From positions 372,001 through 436,000 of the forward strand of contig NZ_CP015283.1 of NCBI RefSeq assembly GCF_002094975.1: DNA of 64,000 nt. Direction: 5' to 3'. Origin of the DNA: Streptococcus salivarius. Its GTDB lineage: Bacteria; Bacillota; Bacilli; Lactobacillales; Streptococcaceae. Positions 54,981 to 63,362 of this stretch are shown here, piece after piece (within the stretch, counting starts at the first letter, position 1; every line of letters begins with the position of its first letter). The position numbers were made by a program, and so were the translations under genes. The notes under the pieces are model-generated. The model saw only the letters and a list, made by a program, of their open reading frames with translations, ran no database searches and was not told where the DNA came from.

Positions 54981-56606
54981 TTATTTTACTAAGATTGCTA
55001 GGGTTTGATAAGGCTTAAGACTTACCTTTTCAGCAAGCTCTGCATCGTCATAGTTTGACAAGAGCACGCGCCCTGACTGGTATTCTGCTGGAATCGCCAC
55101 TTCTGCTTCACTTCCATAAAAATTATTGAGTACCAAGAGTTTTTGACCATCTAAATGACGTTCAAAGGCGTAGACTTGTTGACTATCTTCAAGTGCCGGC
55201 TGATAGCTACCTTCTGAAATAATAGGCATTTCTTTGCGCAAGCGAATCAATTCTTTATAGAATTTAAAGATTGGTCCATCGATTTCATTTTCAACGTTGA
55301 TGTCTTTGTAAGATTTACCGGCTTTCAACCATGGAGTGCCTGTTGAAAAACCTGCATTTTCAGAAGCATCCCATTGCATTGGCGTACGAGAATTATCTCG
55401 TGACTTAGCTTGGATAATCTTAAAGGCTTGCTCTGGAGAATGACCTTGATCCAAAAGCATCTGGTAGGCATTGATGGATTCGACATCCACATAATCTGCC
55501 ATCGAATCATAGTCTGGATCAATCATTCCAATCTCTTCGCCCATGTAGATATAAGGCGTTCCACGTGACAAGTGAATGCTGGCTGCGAGCATGGTCGCTC
55601 CTTCATTGCGGAAGTTCTTGATATCCACAAAGCGATTAAGAGCACGAGGTTGGTCATGGTTATTCCAGAAGAGGGCACTCCAACCTCCTCGTTCACTCAT
55701 TTCCTTGCCCCAGGTATGATAGAGACGTTTGAGCTCTTCAAAATCAAATGGAGTAATGGTCCATTTTTGACCATCTTCATAGTCGACTTTCAGATGATGG
55801 AAGTTAAAGGCCATAGACAACTCGTGGCGCTCCGGTGCTGAATACAAAACACAGTTGTCAATGGTTGTCGATGACATCTCTCCAACTGTCATAAAGCTAT
55901 CATCAGAACCAAAGGTCGCTTCATTCATCATACGAAGATAGTCATGGACAATTGGTTTATCCGTATAAGCTGGCTTCCCTTCATTTTCAGGGCAATCCAC
56001 CAAGACTTCGTCTTTTCCAATCAAATTGATCACATCAAAACGGAAGCCTTTGACACCCTTGTCCCGCCAGAAGTTGACCACCTTGAACAATTCCTTGCGG
56101 ACATTGGGATTGCGCCAATTGAGGTCTGCCTGTGTCACGTCAAAGAGGTGAAGATAGTATTTTCCTGTATCTCCAAAAGGAGCCCAGGCAGAACCACCAA
56201 ATTTAGACAACCAATCAGTTGGTTGGTCCTGAATGAAGAAGAAATCTTGGTAGTACTTATCTCCAGCAAGAGCCTTTTGGAACCACTCATGCTCCGTTGA
56301 GCAATGGTTAAGCACCATGTCTAGCATGAAGTCAATCTTGTGCTCTTTAGCTACACGGACCATTTCTTCAAAGTCAGCCATATCCCCAAAGACAGGATTA
56401 ACGGCTGTATAGTCTGAAATATCGTAACCATTGTCACGTTGTGGGCTTGGATAGAAAGGATTGAGCCAAACCATATCCACGCCCAACTCTGCTAGATAAG
56501 GAATCTTTTCAATGATTCCTCTGAAATCACCAATTCCATTTCCTGTAGTGTCCTTATATGATTTTGGATAAATTTGGTATACAACCTTTGTTTTATCTAA
56601 TGCCAT
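54981..56606 (-). CDS. treC: Trehalose-6-phosphate hydrolase (alpha,alpha-phosphotrehalase)
   Basis: TreC splits trehalose 6-phosphate, delivered by the PTS, into glucose and glucose 6-phosphate. This GH13 enzyme of 541 residues shows the four conserved regions: DMVLNHCS (about 96), GFRFDVINLI (about 196, nucleophile Asp), VGEMSS (about 252, acid/base Glu) and FWNNHDQPR (about 315). Context with treB and treR distinguishes it from the very similar oligo-1,6-glucosidases and dextran glucosidases. It lies 63 bases after treB with a hairpin in the gap. Confidence 0.93.
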   Translation of the reverse strand: MALDKTKVVYQIYPKSYKDTTGNGIGDFRGIIEKIPYLAELGVDMVWLNPFYPSPQRDNGYDISDYTAVNPVFGDMADFEEMVRVAKEHKIDFMLDMVLNHCSTEHEWFQKALAGDKYYQDFFFIQDQPTDWLSKFGGSAWAPFGDTGKYYLHLFDVTQADLNWRNPNVRKELFKVVNFWRDKGVKGFRFDVINLIGKDEVLVDCPENEGKPAYTDKPIVHDYLRMMNEATFGSDDSFMTVGEMSSTTIDNCVLYSAPERHELSMAFNFHHLKVDYEDGQKWTITPFDFEELKRLYHTWGKEMSERGGWSALFWNNHDQPRALNRFVDIKNFRNEGATMLAASIHLSRGTPYIYMGEEIGMIDPDYDSMADYVDVESINAYQMLLDQGHSPEQAFKIIQAKSRDNSRTPMQWDASENAGFSTGTPWLKAGKSYKDINVENEIDGPIFKFYKELIRLRKEMPIISEGSYQPALEDSQQVYAFERHLDGQKLLVLNNFYGSEAEVAIPAEYQSGRVLLSNYDDAELAEKVSLKPYQTLAILVK

Positions 56607-56639
56607 GTGATTTTTCCTCTTTTGTTCTTTATATGAAGA

Positions 56640-56662
56640 GGTGGAACCGTAACGTCTCCACC
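56640..56662 (-). promoter_or_regulatory. Intercistronic hairpin between treB and treC
   Basis: GGTGGAGAC pairs with GTTCCACC (one bulge) over about 6 bases, without a T run. It could set the relative levels of the two messages by stabilising or processing the transcript. Confidence 0.4.
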
Positions 56663-56669
56663 CCTTAGC

Positions 56670-58649
56670 TTATTTTGTTCGATGAGCAATCATGAGAACA
56701 TCACCACGTTTAATATCACGTGGAAGATCTCCTTCAACATCTGCTTGGAAATCATCTTGATTTGTAATGATAACTGGAGTCTCAGTGACCAAACCAGCCT
56801 TTTTGATAACATCCATATCAAAGCTAATCAATTGTTGACCAACAACAACTTTATCACCTTGTTCAACATGAGCCTCAAAACCTTTTCCGTCAAGGCTAAC
56901 CGTATCCATACCAATGTGCATTAGCATTTCAACACCTTCTTCAGAAACGATACCTACTGCGTGCTTAGTTGGGAAGAGTACTGTCACTGTACCATTCACT
57001 GGTGAAACCAATTCCCCTTGACTTGGTTCGATGACGACACCTTGTCCCATTACACCTGATGAAAAGACAGGATCTGTGGCTTGGCTAAGTGGTTTAACTT
57101 GGCCAGCAAGTGGGCTAACAACCTCTGCTGATTCAGCAAGAGCCGTTGGAGTAGCAGTATGTGATGCAAATTCAGCTTCTTCTTGAGCTGCGAATTCTTC
57201 CTTAAGTTCTGTATCATCTTCTGTCTTAGTAAAGAGACCCACTTTGCGGAAGAAGAAAGTCAAGACCATAGGTACAATGATAGCAACAAGCATAATTCCT
57301 GCAAATGGAATCATATACTTAGGTTGAATTGATAGAATACCAGGCAACCCACCAATACCAATAGAGGCCGCTGTAACGTTAAAGGTTACTGATAGAAGAC
57401 CTGCAATAGATGAACCAATCATACCCGCAACAAATGGGTAAATATATTTGACGTTAACCCCGAAGAGGGCTGGTTCTGTAACACCAAGATAAGCTGAAAT
57501 AGTAGCTGGAAGTGAAATTTGAGCCTCACGTTCATCATGACGATGCATAATATAGTAAGCAAAGACTGCTGAACCTTGAGCAATGTTTGATAGAGCAATC
57601 ATAGGCCAAAGAGCTGTTCCACCAGCATCTGCAATCAACTGAGTATCAATTGCATTGGTCATGTGGTGAAGACCAGTGATAACGAACGGCGCATAAAGGG
57701 CACCAAAAACAGCACCGAAAAGCCATTTTACAGGACCTGTCAAACCAGCAAGAACCACTGTTGAAAGAGCTTGGCCAATAGTCCAACCAATAGGACCTAA
57801 AACAGTATGAGCCAAAATAAGGGCTGGAATCAATGACAAGAACGGTACAAAAATCATTGATACTACTTCTGGTACATGTTTACGCCAGAAAATTTCAAGA
57901 TAAGAAAGTGACAAACCAGCAAGAAGGGCAGGAATAACTTGCGCTTGATAACCTATACGATTAACAGTAAAGAATCCGAAATCCCAAACCCAATCCTTAG
58001 CAATTTCAGACGCTGGTGTCAATGCTACTGAATAAGCATTAAGCAATTGTGGTGACACCAGACAAATACCCAAAACAATTCCAAGAATTTGGCTAGTTCC
58101 CATTTTACGAGAAACAGACCAAGTAATACCTACAGGCAAGAATTGGAAGATAGCTTCACCAGGTAACCACAAGAAGTGATTCACTCCTGACCAGAACTGA
58201 GAAACCTCGGTAATTGTCTTGCCGTCAAGCATAGACCAATGCACACCTTCAAGAACATTACGGAAACCAAGGATTAATCCCCCAACGATAAGGGCTGGAA
58301 TAATAGGTGTAAAGATCTCCGCCAAGGTTGTCATAACACGCTGAACTGGGTTTTGGTTGCTCTTGGCAGCTGATTTAGCAGCTTCTTTAGAAACACCTTC
58401 AATCCCTGATACAGCAGTGAAATCGTTATAAAAGATTGGTACATCATTACCAATGATAACTTGGAATTGACCTGCATTGGTGAAAGTCCCCTTAACAGCA
58501 GGAATGGCTTCGATTGTTTTCACATCTGCCTTCTTGTCATCACCAAGAACGAAACGCATACGCGTCGCACAGTGAGTAACAGCAGTCACATTTTCTTTAC
58601 CGCCGATTGCAGCAAGCAGATCTTTGGCTTCTTGTTCAAATTTACCCAT
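56670..58649 (-). CDS. treB: PTS trehalose-specific EIIBC(A) component
   Basis: This permease takes up and phosphorylates trehalose. The 659-residue protein has an EIIB domain with the phospho-Cys in VTHCATRMRF (about residue 29). The EIIC membrane domain of about ten helices spans residues 100-470, with the HHMTNAID signature. After a linker, a C-terminal EIIA domain has the phospho-His in LMHIGMDTVSL (about 580). Many TreB proteins lack EIIA, so the fused EIIA is notable and makes it self-sufficient. ATG 58649 follows AAGGAGA; the frame extends to 58727 but without a ribosome site. Confidence 0.94.
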   Translation of the reverse strand: MGKFEQEAKDLLAAIGGKENVTAVTHCATRMRFVLGDDKKADVKTIEAIPAVKGTFTNAGQFQVIIGNDVPIFYNDFTAVSGIEGVSKEAAKSAAKSNQNPVQRVMTTLAEIFTPIIPALIVGGLILGFRNVLEGVHWSMLDGKTITEVSQFWSGVNHFLWLPGEAIFQFLPVGITWSVSRKMGTSQILGIVLGICLVSPQLLNAYSVALTPASEIAKDWVWDFGFFTVNRIGYQAQVIPALLAGLSLSYLEIFWRKHVPEVVSMIFVPFLSLIPALILAHTVLGPIGWTIGQALSTVVLAGLTGPVKWLFGAVFGALYAPFVITGLHHMTNAIDTQLIADAGGTALWPMIALSNIAQGSAVFAYYIMHRHDEREAQISLPATISAYLGVTEPALFGVNVKYIYPFVAGMIGSSIAGLLSVTFNVTAASIGIGGLPGILSIQPKYMIPFAGIMLVAIIVPMVLTFFFRKVGLFTKTEDDTELKEEFAAQEEAEFASHTATPTALAESAEVVSPLAGQVKPLSQATDPVFSSGVMGQGVVIEPSQGELVSPVNGTVTVLFPTKHAVGIVSEEGVEMLMHIGMDTVSLDGKGFEAHVEQGDKVVVGQQLISFDMDVIKKAGLVTETPVIITNQDDFQADVEGDLPRDIKRGDVLMIAHRTK

Positions 58650-58700
58650 TTGAATCTCCTTTTCTTTTTTGACAATATCTGATTGACTTGATAAACTAAT

Positions 58701-58714
58701 TGTAAGCGATTGCA
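58701..58714. promoter_or_regulatory. Putative cre (CcpA) site of treB
   Basis: TGTAAGCGATTGCA matches the cre consensus TGWNANCGNTNWCA in 13 of 14 positions and lies 52 bases before the treB start, consistent with catabolite repression of trehalose use. Confidence 0.65.
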
Positions 58715-58756
58715 AATTTGTCTGCAAGTGTTCCGGGATTTTTTTAACGTATTTTT

Positions 58757-58787
58757 GTAAAAAAACATCGGTTGTATGTTTTTTTAC
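58757..58787. promoter_or_regulatory. Inverted repeat in the treB-treR divergent region, putative TreR operator
   Basis: Arms GTAAAAAAACAT and ATGTTTTTTTAC (12 bp, perfect) are separated by 7 bases. It lies just upstream of treR and about 110 bases from treB. GntR regulators bind such repeats, so TreR autoregulation is plausible; no known TreR consensus was matched. Confidence 0.5.
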
Positions 58788-58805
58788 CTACAAATGAGGA
58801 GAAAG

Positions 58806-59516
58806 ATGAAAAAATATCAGATTATTTATAAGGATTTAGAAAAAGCTATCCATGAGCAAAAGTATCAAGTGGGAGACTTTCTCCCCACCGAACAAGAACT
58901 GGTTCAATCTTACCAGGTTAGTCGAGACACTATACGAAAAGCATTAACCTTACTCGTTGAAGAAGGCTTGGTCAAAAAAATTCATGGCTCTGGCTCTCAG
59001 GTTATTAACCAGGAACAAATCAACTTTCCTGTGTCTGACCTTACTAGTTACCAAGAACTAATAGAACAACAAGGCCTTAATTCGCAAACCAATGTTATTT
59101 CTCTGGATAAAATCATCGTTGATTCCAAACTCTCAGAAAGAACTGGTTTTTCTAACAGCCGACAGGTTTGGCGTGTTGTTCGCCAAAGAGTCGTTGATAG
59201 CTGTGCCTCTGTTATAGATATTGATTACCTAGATGCAAGCCTTGTTCCTCAACTAAACCGTAGCATTGCTGAATACTCTATTTACGACTACATTGAGAAT
59301 CAGATCAACCTTAGCATTTCCCACGCCTTTAAAGAAATCACTATCGATAATGCTACCGATCAGGATAAGATTCTTATCGACCTAGGTAAGGACCAGCACG
59401 TCGTCTGTGTCCGTTCAAAAGTTTATTTAAACAATGGAAAACAGTTTCAATTTACGGAAAGTCGCCATAAACTTGAAAAATTCAAATTTGTTGATTATGC
59501 CAAGCGCCATCATTAA
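58806..59516 (+). CDS. treR: Trehalose operon repressor, GntR/HutC family
   Basis: The 236-residue regulator has an N-terminal winged helix (LPTEQELVQSYQVSRDTIRKAL, split, about residues 28-49) and a C-terminal UTRA effector domain of the HutC type, which in TreR senses trehalose 6-phosphate. ATG 58806 is chosen because GAGGAG precedes it; upstream ATGs at 58776 and 58794 lack a site and overlap the inverted repeat. It is divergent from treB, the usual arrangement. Confidence 0.9.
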   Translation: MKKYQIIYKDLEKAIHEQKYQVGDFLPTEQELVQSYQVSRDTIRKALTLLVEEGLVKKIHGSGSQVINQEQINFPVSDLTSYQELIEQQGLNSQTNVISLDKIIVDSKLSERTGFSNSRQVWRVVRQRVVDSCASVIDIDYLDASLVPQLNRSIAEYSIYDYIENQINLSISHAFKEITIDNATDQDKILIDLGKDQHVVCVRSKVYLNNGKQFQFTESRHKLEKFKFVDYAKRHH

Positions 59517-59540
59517 AACGAAAAGCCTAGCTAATAGAAA

Positions 59541-59570
59541 AAGTATCGGACATTCTTGTCCGATACTTTT
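59541..59570. terminator. Bidirectional terminator after treR
   Basis: AAGTATCGGACA pairs perfectly with TGTCCGATACTT over TTCT, with A and T tracts on either side, between convergent treR and the UPF0340 gene. Confidence 0.88.
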
Positions 59571-60133
59571 TAGTTTTTACGAATAGGATCTGCTAGATAC
59601 TCCGCACGAGCACCACCAATTAACTTAGGACGACTAGCCAAAGCAGTCACATGGGCACCACCTAATTCTGGAATAATAGGGCGAAGAGGAACTTGGACCC
59701 TCTTCACATGCATACCAATAGAGGTATCCCCAATATCAATACCAGCCTGAGCGACAATTTCCTCCACCTCAACAGGATCCTTCATATAGTCGAAAGCAGC
59801 CAGCTGACCACTTCCCCCAGCGTGCAAGGTAGGAAGAACATTCACAATTTCCAAATCTTTAGCCATGGCAAGCTCACGCTCGACAACCAAAGCACGATTC
59901 AAATGTTCACAGCCCTGAACAGCCAAGTAAATCCCTTTAGGTTCCAAAACCTCAAGAATAGTTTTCACAATTCGTTGACCAATTTCGCGGCTAGAGGCTT
60001 TGCCGATAGTCCCACCAGCAACCTCACTGGAAGACAGGCCCAAGACAAAGATAGCTCCTCTCCCAATAGCTGAACGTTCAACAATATCTTCTACAAGCAC
60101 ACGTGTCTTCTCTTCTAAATCTAGCAACATCAC
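59570..60133 (-). CDS. TIGR01440/UPF0340 family protein (YwlG-like)
   Basis: The 187-residue cytosolic protein matches the YwlG/UPF0340 family, with [22 protein letters not shown] (split, about 32-53), the [14 protein letters not shown] block (about 73-86) and a [21 protein letters not shown] segment. It resembles Rossmann-like thioester or nucleotide binding proteins, but the function is not established. It forms a leftward group with two small membrane proteins upstream. Confidence 0.85.
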   Translation of the reverse strand: MMLLDLEEKTRVLVEDIVERSAIGRGAIFVLGLSSSEVAGGTIGKASSREIGQRIVKTILEVLEPKGIYLAVQGCEHLNRALVVERELAMAKDLEIVNVLPTLHAGGSGQLAAFDYMKDPVEVEEIVAQAGIDIGDTSIGMHVKRVQVPLRPIIPELGGAHVTALASRPKLIGGARAEYLADPIRKN

Positions 60134-60145
60134 AACAGCCCTCCT

Positions 60146-60484
60146 TTAGACAACAGCTGTATTCAGGATTCGCACAATAAGATAGTACAGAATCACAAAA
60201 AAGACAAGGAAAAATGCCCCTAATAATAATAACTGCCTACGACGTTTCTTACTTAGATCCCAGGAGAAACCAAATCCCATCAAAAAAGGACCAACACTAT
60301 AACTTAGCATAAACCATAAATCTACGCGTGCTATATGCCAAAAAGAAGAAATAAAGGCCACCAAACCAATTAAGGATAAAATCCAAGAAAAATCCCAACG
60401 ATCTGGTTTAGCAAAAGCCAAGCCTATTAAGAAGCAGCCCAAGGCAGGCATGATAATAAATGATAGGGTCATAAAATAAAACAT
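60146..60484 (-). CDS. Small four-helix membrane protein
   Basis: The 112-residue protein has four hydrophobic helices and a KKRRRQ cytosolic loop before the last one. Its layout (GCFLIGLAFAKP, then a WSF.LSLIGLVAF segment) parallels the neighbour at 60517-60873. It lies 12 bases before the UPF0340 gene, so co-transcription is likely. No function is known. Confidence 0.65.
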   Translation of the reverse strand: MFYFMTLSFIIMPALGCFLIGLAFAKPDRWDFSWILSLIGLVAFISSFWHIARVDLWFMLSYSVGPFLMGFGFSWDLSKKRRRQLLLLGAFFLVFFVILYYLIVRILNTAVV

Positions 60485-60516
60485 GCCATTATTATAGCAT
60501 GTTTTACAGATTCATG

Positions 60517-60873
60517 TTAGTGGCGGTTAATAACACCATAAGCAATAGTGAATGCAATAGCAGCAATACCTACAACGATTGCCATGACAGCCCAGAAAAT
60601 AGTCATCGCACGGCGTCCCTTGCGATTGTTGAAAGGAAGTCCCCAACCAATCATGATAACACCTAGCAATCCAAGCCAAATTTTATAAGTGATAACAATC
60701 GCCGCATCAAAATAGGCAAAAGCAACCAAACCTAAACCTAGCAAAGAAATCAAATAAGACCACTTACCCTTCAAAAATGAAGGCAAGGCCCAACCAAATA
60801 ACACTAAACCTAGTAGAGCAAGAGCTCCACCACCAAAAAATACAGGTACAATATAATTATCAAACATATTCAT
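60517..60873 (-). CDS. Small four-helix membrane protein
   Basis: The 118-residue protein has four hydrophobic helices with a basic NNRKGRR loop before the last. The blocks LFGWALPSFLKGKWSYLISLL and IGWGLPF suggest an internal repeat. It is 32 bases upstream of a smaller protein of the same design and heads the group leading to UPF0340. No recognised family. Confidence 0.65.
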   Translation of the reverse strand: MNMFDNYIVPVFFGGGALALLGLVLFGWALPSFLKGKWSYLISLLGLGLVAFAYFDAAIVITYKIWLGLLGVIMIGWGLPFNNRKGRRAMTIFWAVMAIVVGIAAIAFTIAYGVINRH

Positions 60874-60999
60874 ATTATAGCATATCTTAAAAAGTTAGGA
60901 AATAGAATCTATCAACCAAAGCCATATCCACTCTTTAAAATTTGTTCACTTCCAATCACAGATTAATTGGTAGATACTAACTATTTATTTGGGTACAAA

Positions 61000-61028
61000 A
61001 AAACAAGACCCAGAAAGGACCTTGTTTT
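61000..61028 (-). terminator. Terminator next to the left att-like repeat
   Basis: A 12-bp stem (AAAACAAGGTCC with GGGTCTTGTTTT, two G-U pairs) and T7 on the minus strand. It is a second terminator downstream of fba and may have been carried in by a mobile element. Confidence 0.8.
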
Positions 61029-61029
61029 A

Positions 61030-61045
61030 ATAAGCTAATTAAGCT
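61030..61045. repeat. Left copy of a 16-bp direct repeat (att-like)
   Basis: ATAAGCTAATTAAGCT is repeated exactly at 61154-61169, where it overlaps the end of fba. The 108 bases between contain two TGTGGCAAA repeats (61079-61099), a motif common near tyrosine-integrase attachment sites. Confidence 0.65.
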
Positions 61046-61109
61046 ACATCTATAATCAAAACGGACTGAAATTTAGAAAGTGTGGCAAATCTGTGGCAAA
61101 ACATAAGAA

Positions 61110-61138
61110 AAAGGCTTGTCCATATTGGACAAACCCTT
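61110..61138 (-). terminator. Terminator of fba
   Basis: AAGGGTTTGTCC pairs with GGACAAGCCTT (one G-U) over AATAT, followed by TTTTTC on the minus strand, about 25 bases past the fba stop. Confidence 0.85.
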
Positions 61139-61153
61139 TATTTTCAAGCTTAT

Positions 61154-61169
61154 ATAAGCTAATTAAGCT
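61154..61169. repeat. Right copy of the 16-bp direct repeat at the fba 3' end
   Basis: This copy spans the fba stop codon. The 3' end of fba (fda) is the known integration site of ICESt1/ICESt3-type elements in salivarius-group streptococci. Confidence 0.7.
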
Positions 61170-62044
61170 TTGTTTGCTGAACCGAATACGTCGATACGTT
61201 CTTCAACAGCTTCTGTAATAGCTTCGAAACCTGGTTTCAAGAATTTACGTGGGTCGAAGAGTTTCTTCTTGTCGTATTCTGCTTCATTTGCTTCGTATTC
61301 AGCAACAAATTTACGTGTTGCGTTAGCAAATGCGATTTGACATTCAGTGTTAACGTTAACTTTAGCAACACCAAGTTTGATAGCTGCTTGGATTTGATCG
61401 TCAGGAATACCTGATCCACCGTGCAATACGATTGGGAAGTTAGGAACAGCTTCTGTCAATTTTTGCAAGTGGTCAAGGTGAAGTCCGCTCCAGTTTTCTG
61501 GGTAAGGACCGTGGATGTTACCGATACCTGCTGCAAGGAAGTCGATACCAGTTGCAACCATAGCTTTAGCATCTTCGATTGGTGCCAATTCACCATCACC
61601 GATGATACCATCTTCTTCACCACCGATTGTACCAACTTCAGCTTCAACTGATACACCGTTAGCGTGTGCAAATTCAACAACTTTAGCTGCTTTTTCAAGG
61701 TTTTCTTCAACTGGAAGGTGTGAACCGTCAAACATAACTGAAGTGTAACCTACACGGATACATTCCAAAGCATCATTGTAGTGACCGTGGTCAAGGTGAA
61801 TAGCAACTGGTACAGTGATACCCATTGATTCAACCAATTCTTCGATGAGAACTTTACACAATTTGTAACCACCCATGTACTTAGCTGCACCCATAGAAGT
61901 TTGGATAAGTACTGGAGCTTGTTTAGCTTCTGCTGCACGCAAGATAGCTTGAGTCCACTCAAGGTTGTTTGTGTTAAATCCACCAACTGCGTAACCATTA
62001 TCACGAGCTGCTTGGACAAATTTTTCTGCTGAAACGATTGCCAT
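61163..62044 (-). CDS. fba: Class II fructose-bisphosphate aldolase
   Basis: This zinc enzyme splits fructose 1,6-bisphosphate in glycolysis. The 293-residue protein has the metal ligands in HLDHGHYNDAL (about residue 81-91), VEAEVGTIGG (about 132), the active GGSGIPDDQ loop (about 209) and the final NVNTE block (about 230). It is monocistronic, strongly expressed in relatives, and called fda in the ICE literature. A cre-like sequence and an IS30 element lie upstream. Confidence 0.97.
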   Translation of the reverse strand: MAIVSAEKFVQAARDNGYAVGGFNTNNLEWTQAILRAAEAKQAPVLIQTSMGAAKYMGGYKLCKVLIEELVESMGITVPVAIHLDHGHYNDALECIRVGYTSVMFDGSHLPVEENLEKAAKVVEFAHANGVSVEAEVGTIGGEEDGIIGDGELAPIEDAKAMVATGIDFLAAGIGNIHGPYPENWSGLHLDHLQKLTEAVPNFPIVLHGGSGIPDDQIQAAIKLGVAKVNVNTECQIAFANATRKFVAEYEANEAEYDKKKLFDPRKFLKPGFEAITEAVEERIDVFGSANKA

Positions 62045-62135
62045 TATAAAGGCCTCCTATATTTTTTTGGGTTTGAACCCGTTTACAAGTTTATTCTATC
62101 ACAATTAGACTCAAAAAACTAGCTTTTCTACAATT

Positions 62136-62149
62136 TGTAAGCGTTTTGA
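62136..62149. promoter_or_regulatory. cre-like sequence upstream of fba
   Basis: TGTAAGCGTTTTGA differs from the cre consensus only near its end (GA for CA). It lies about 90 bases before fba and 12 bases from the IS30 end, upstream of a TAGAAT -10. Confidence 0.4.
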
Positions 62150-62160
62150 TTTTTTAATAC

Positions 62161-63245
62161 CTTGAATTGTCAAATTAAGTGCATACTCTCCCCATAGAAT
62201 ACTTCATAAGGTGTTTTCCAGTTAAGACATTTTCGTGGCCTATTATTAAGTTTGTTCTCCCATAGCTGAATAGTCTGATCATCAACCAATGTTAGATCAC
62301 TACCCTTTGGAAAATATTCTCTAAGTAATCCATTCGTGTTCTCATTGGTTCCTCGTTGCCATGGAGCATGAGGGTCAGGAAAATAGACTTCAATGTTCAA
62401 TTGATCACTCAATTTCTGATGATAGGTGAATTCTTTCCCTCTATCAGGAGTTACTGTATACTTCGTCAAGGGTTCTAACAGTTTTACCATAGCTTCTATT
62501 ACCAACTTGCTTTTCTTAACAGCTACCTTTTTGATTTTTAGAAAACGAGAATAACGGTCTGTTAGAGTAACTAAACAAGCTTTTCCAGTTTTACCTGCAA
62601 CAGTATCGGCTTCCCAATCTCCTATTCTAGTTCGATTATTAGCCTCTTCTGGTCTTTCGTGAATTGTATGAGAAATGGATATTTTCCCTCTATTTTCAAC
62701 ATGACCTTTAGTATGACGTGTTTTCCCACGATGACGAAGTTTACGAATGACACCACGAGCACCATGAGATAATGAGTTATCCTCAAAATGTCCTCGGTAA
62801 ATGGCTCTATAGATTGTTTGATAACTAATAACAGTTTTTCCGTACTCTAATTGCAACCGACCTTCTATTTCTTCAGGAGACCATTGGTAATCGAGAAATA
62901 GATGTTTGATGGTATTGCTTAAATTGTGATCTATTTCAAGCATACGCTTCCGCCCACAGTGTGATTTAGCCCTATGGTAAGACTCCTGTGCATGACTTGG
63001 AGAATAGCTTCCTTCTTTTAGATGCCGCTTCCACTCACGACTAATACTAGACGGATGACGATGAAGTAACTTAGCAATTTGAGAAAAATTTAGGCCTTGC
63101 GTACGGTAAATGAGAATACTTTCACGCTCGTCTATGGTAAAATGATGGTAGCTCATAAGATTTCCTTTCGTAACTAGTTCGTTCAATTCTATTTTACTAG
63201 AAAATCTTATGAGTTTTTATTGTGCACTTATATTGTATATTCAAG
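62161..63245 (-). mobile_element. Complete IS30-family insertion sequence
   Basis: The 1085-bp element has imperfect terminal inverted repeats of about 23 bp (18 matches) beginning CTTGAAT and containing AAGTGCA, and is flanked by a 2-bp AC duplication. One intact transposase gene reads leftward toward fba. It resembles the IS1139-type elements of S. salivarius, though the exact name cannot be given without comparison. Confidence 0.85.
62170..63156 (-). CDS. IS30-family transposase
   Basis: The 328-residue protein has an N-terminal helix-turn-helix (GLNFSQIAKLLHRHPSSISRE, split, about 20-40). A second DNA-binding region (YQWSPEEIEGRL) and the DDE catalytic core follow: IGDWEADTVAG (first Asp), VTPDRGKEFTYH (second Asp) and RGTNENTNGLLREYFPKG (Glu). 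ATG 63156 follows GAAAGGAAA; the open frame extends 10 codons further. The gene is intact, so the element may be active. Confidence 0.94.
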   Translation of the reverse strand: MSYHHFTIDERESILIYRTQGLNFSQIAKLLHRHPSSISREWKRHLKEGSYSPSHAQESYHRAKSHCGRKRMLEIDHNLSNTIKHLFLDYQWSPEEIEGRLQLEYGKTVISYQTIYRAIYRGHFEDNSLSHGARGVIRKLRHRGKTRHTKGHVENRGKISISHTIHERPEEANNRTRIGDWEADTVAGKTGKACLVTLTDRYSRFLKIKKVAVKKSKLVIEAMVKLLEPLTKYTVTPDRGKEFTYHQKLSDQLNIEVYFPDPHAPWQRGTNENTNGLLREYFPKGSDLTLVDDQTIQLWENKLNNRPRKCLNWKTPYEVFYGESMHLI

Positions 63246-63247
63246 AC

Positions 63248-63272
63248 AAAAAAACCAGTCATCTGACTGGTT
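63248..63272 (-). terminator. Terminator of tRNA-Leu
   Basis: AACCAGTC/GACTGGTT with a 4-base loop is followed by T7 on the minus strand. Confidence 0.88.
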
Positions 63273-63277
63273 ACTCT

Positions 63278-63362
63278 GCGGAAAGAGGGACTTGAACCCT
63301 CACGACCTAAAGCGGTCACAGGATCCTTAGTCCTGCGCGTCTGCCAATTCCGCCATTTCCGC
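63278..63362 (-). tRNA. tRNA-Leu (anticodon AAG)
   Basis: The 85-nt minus-strand sequence folds as a class II tRNA: acceptor GCGGAAA/TTTCCGC, T-arm GGGTTCAAGTCCC, and a long variable arm typical of leucine. The anticodon stem CAGGA/TCCTG encloses loop CTAAGGA, giving anticodon AAG with A34, expected to read CUU and, if deaminated to inosine, CUC and CUA. The CCA end is not encoded. A terminator follows. Confidence 0.93.

Noticed and set aside
59578..59585. TACGAATA on the plus strand
   Set aside because: It overlaps the last codons of the UPF0340 gene and is followed only by antisense sequence.
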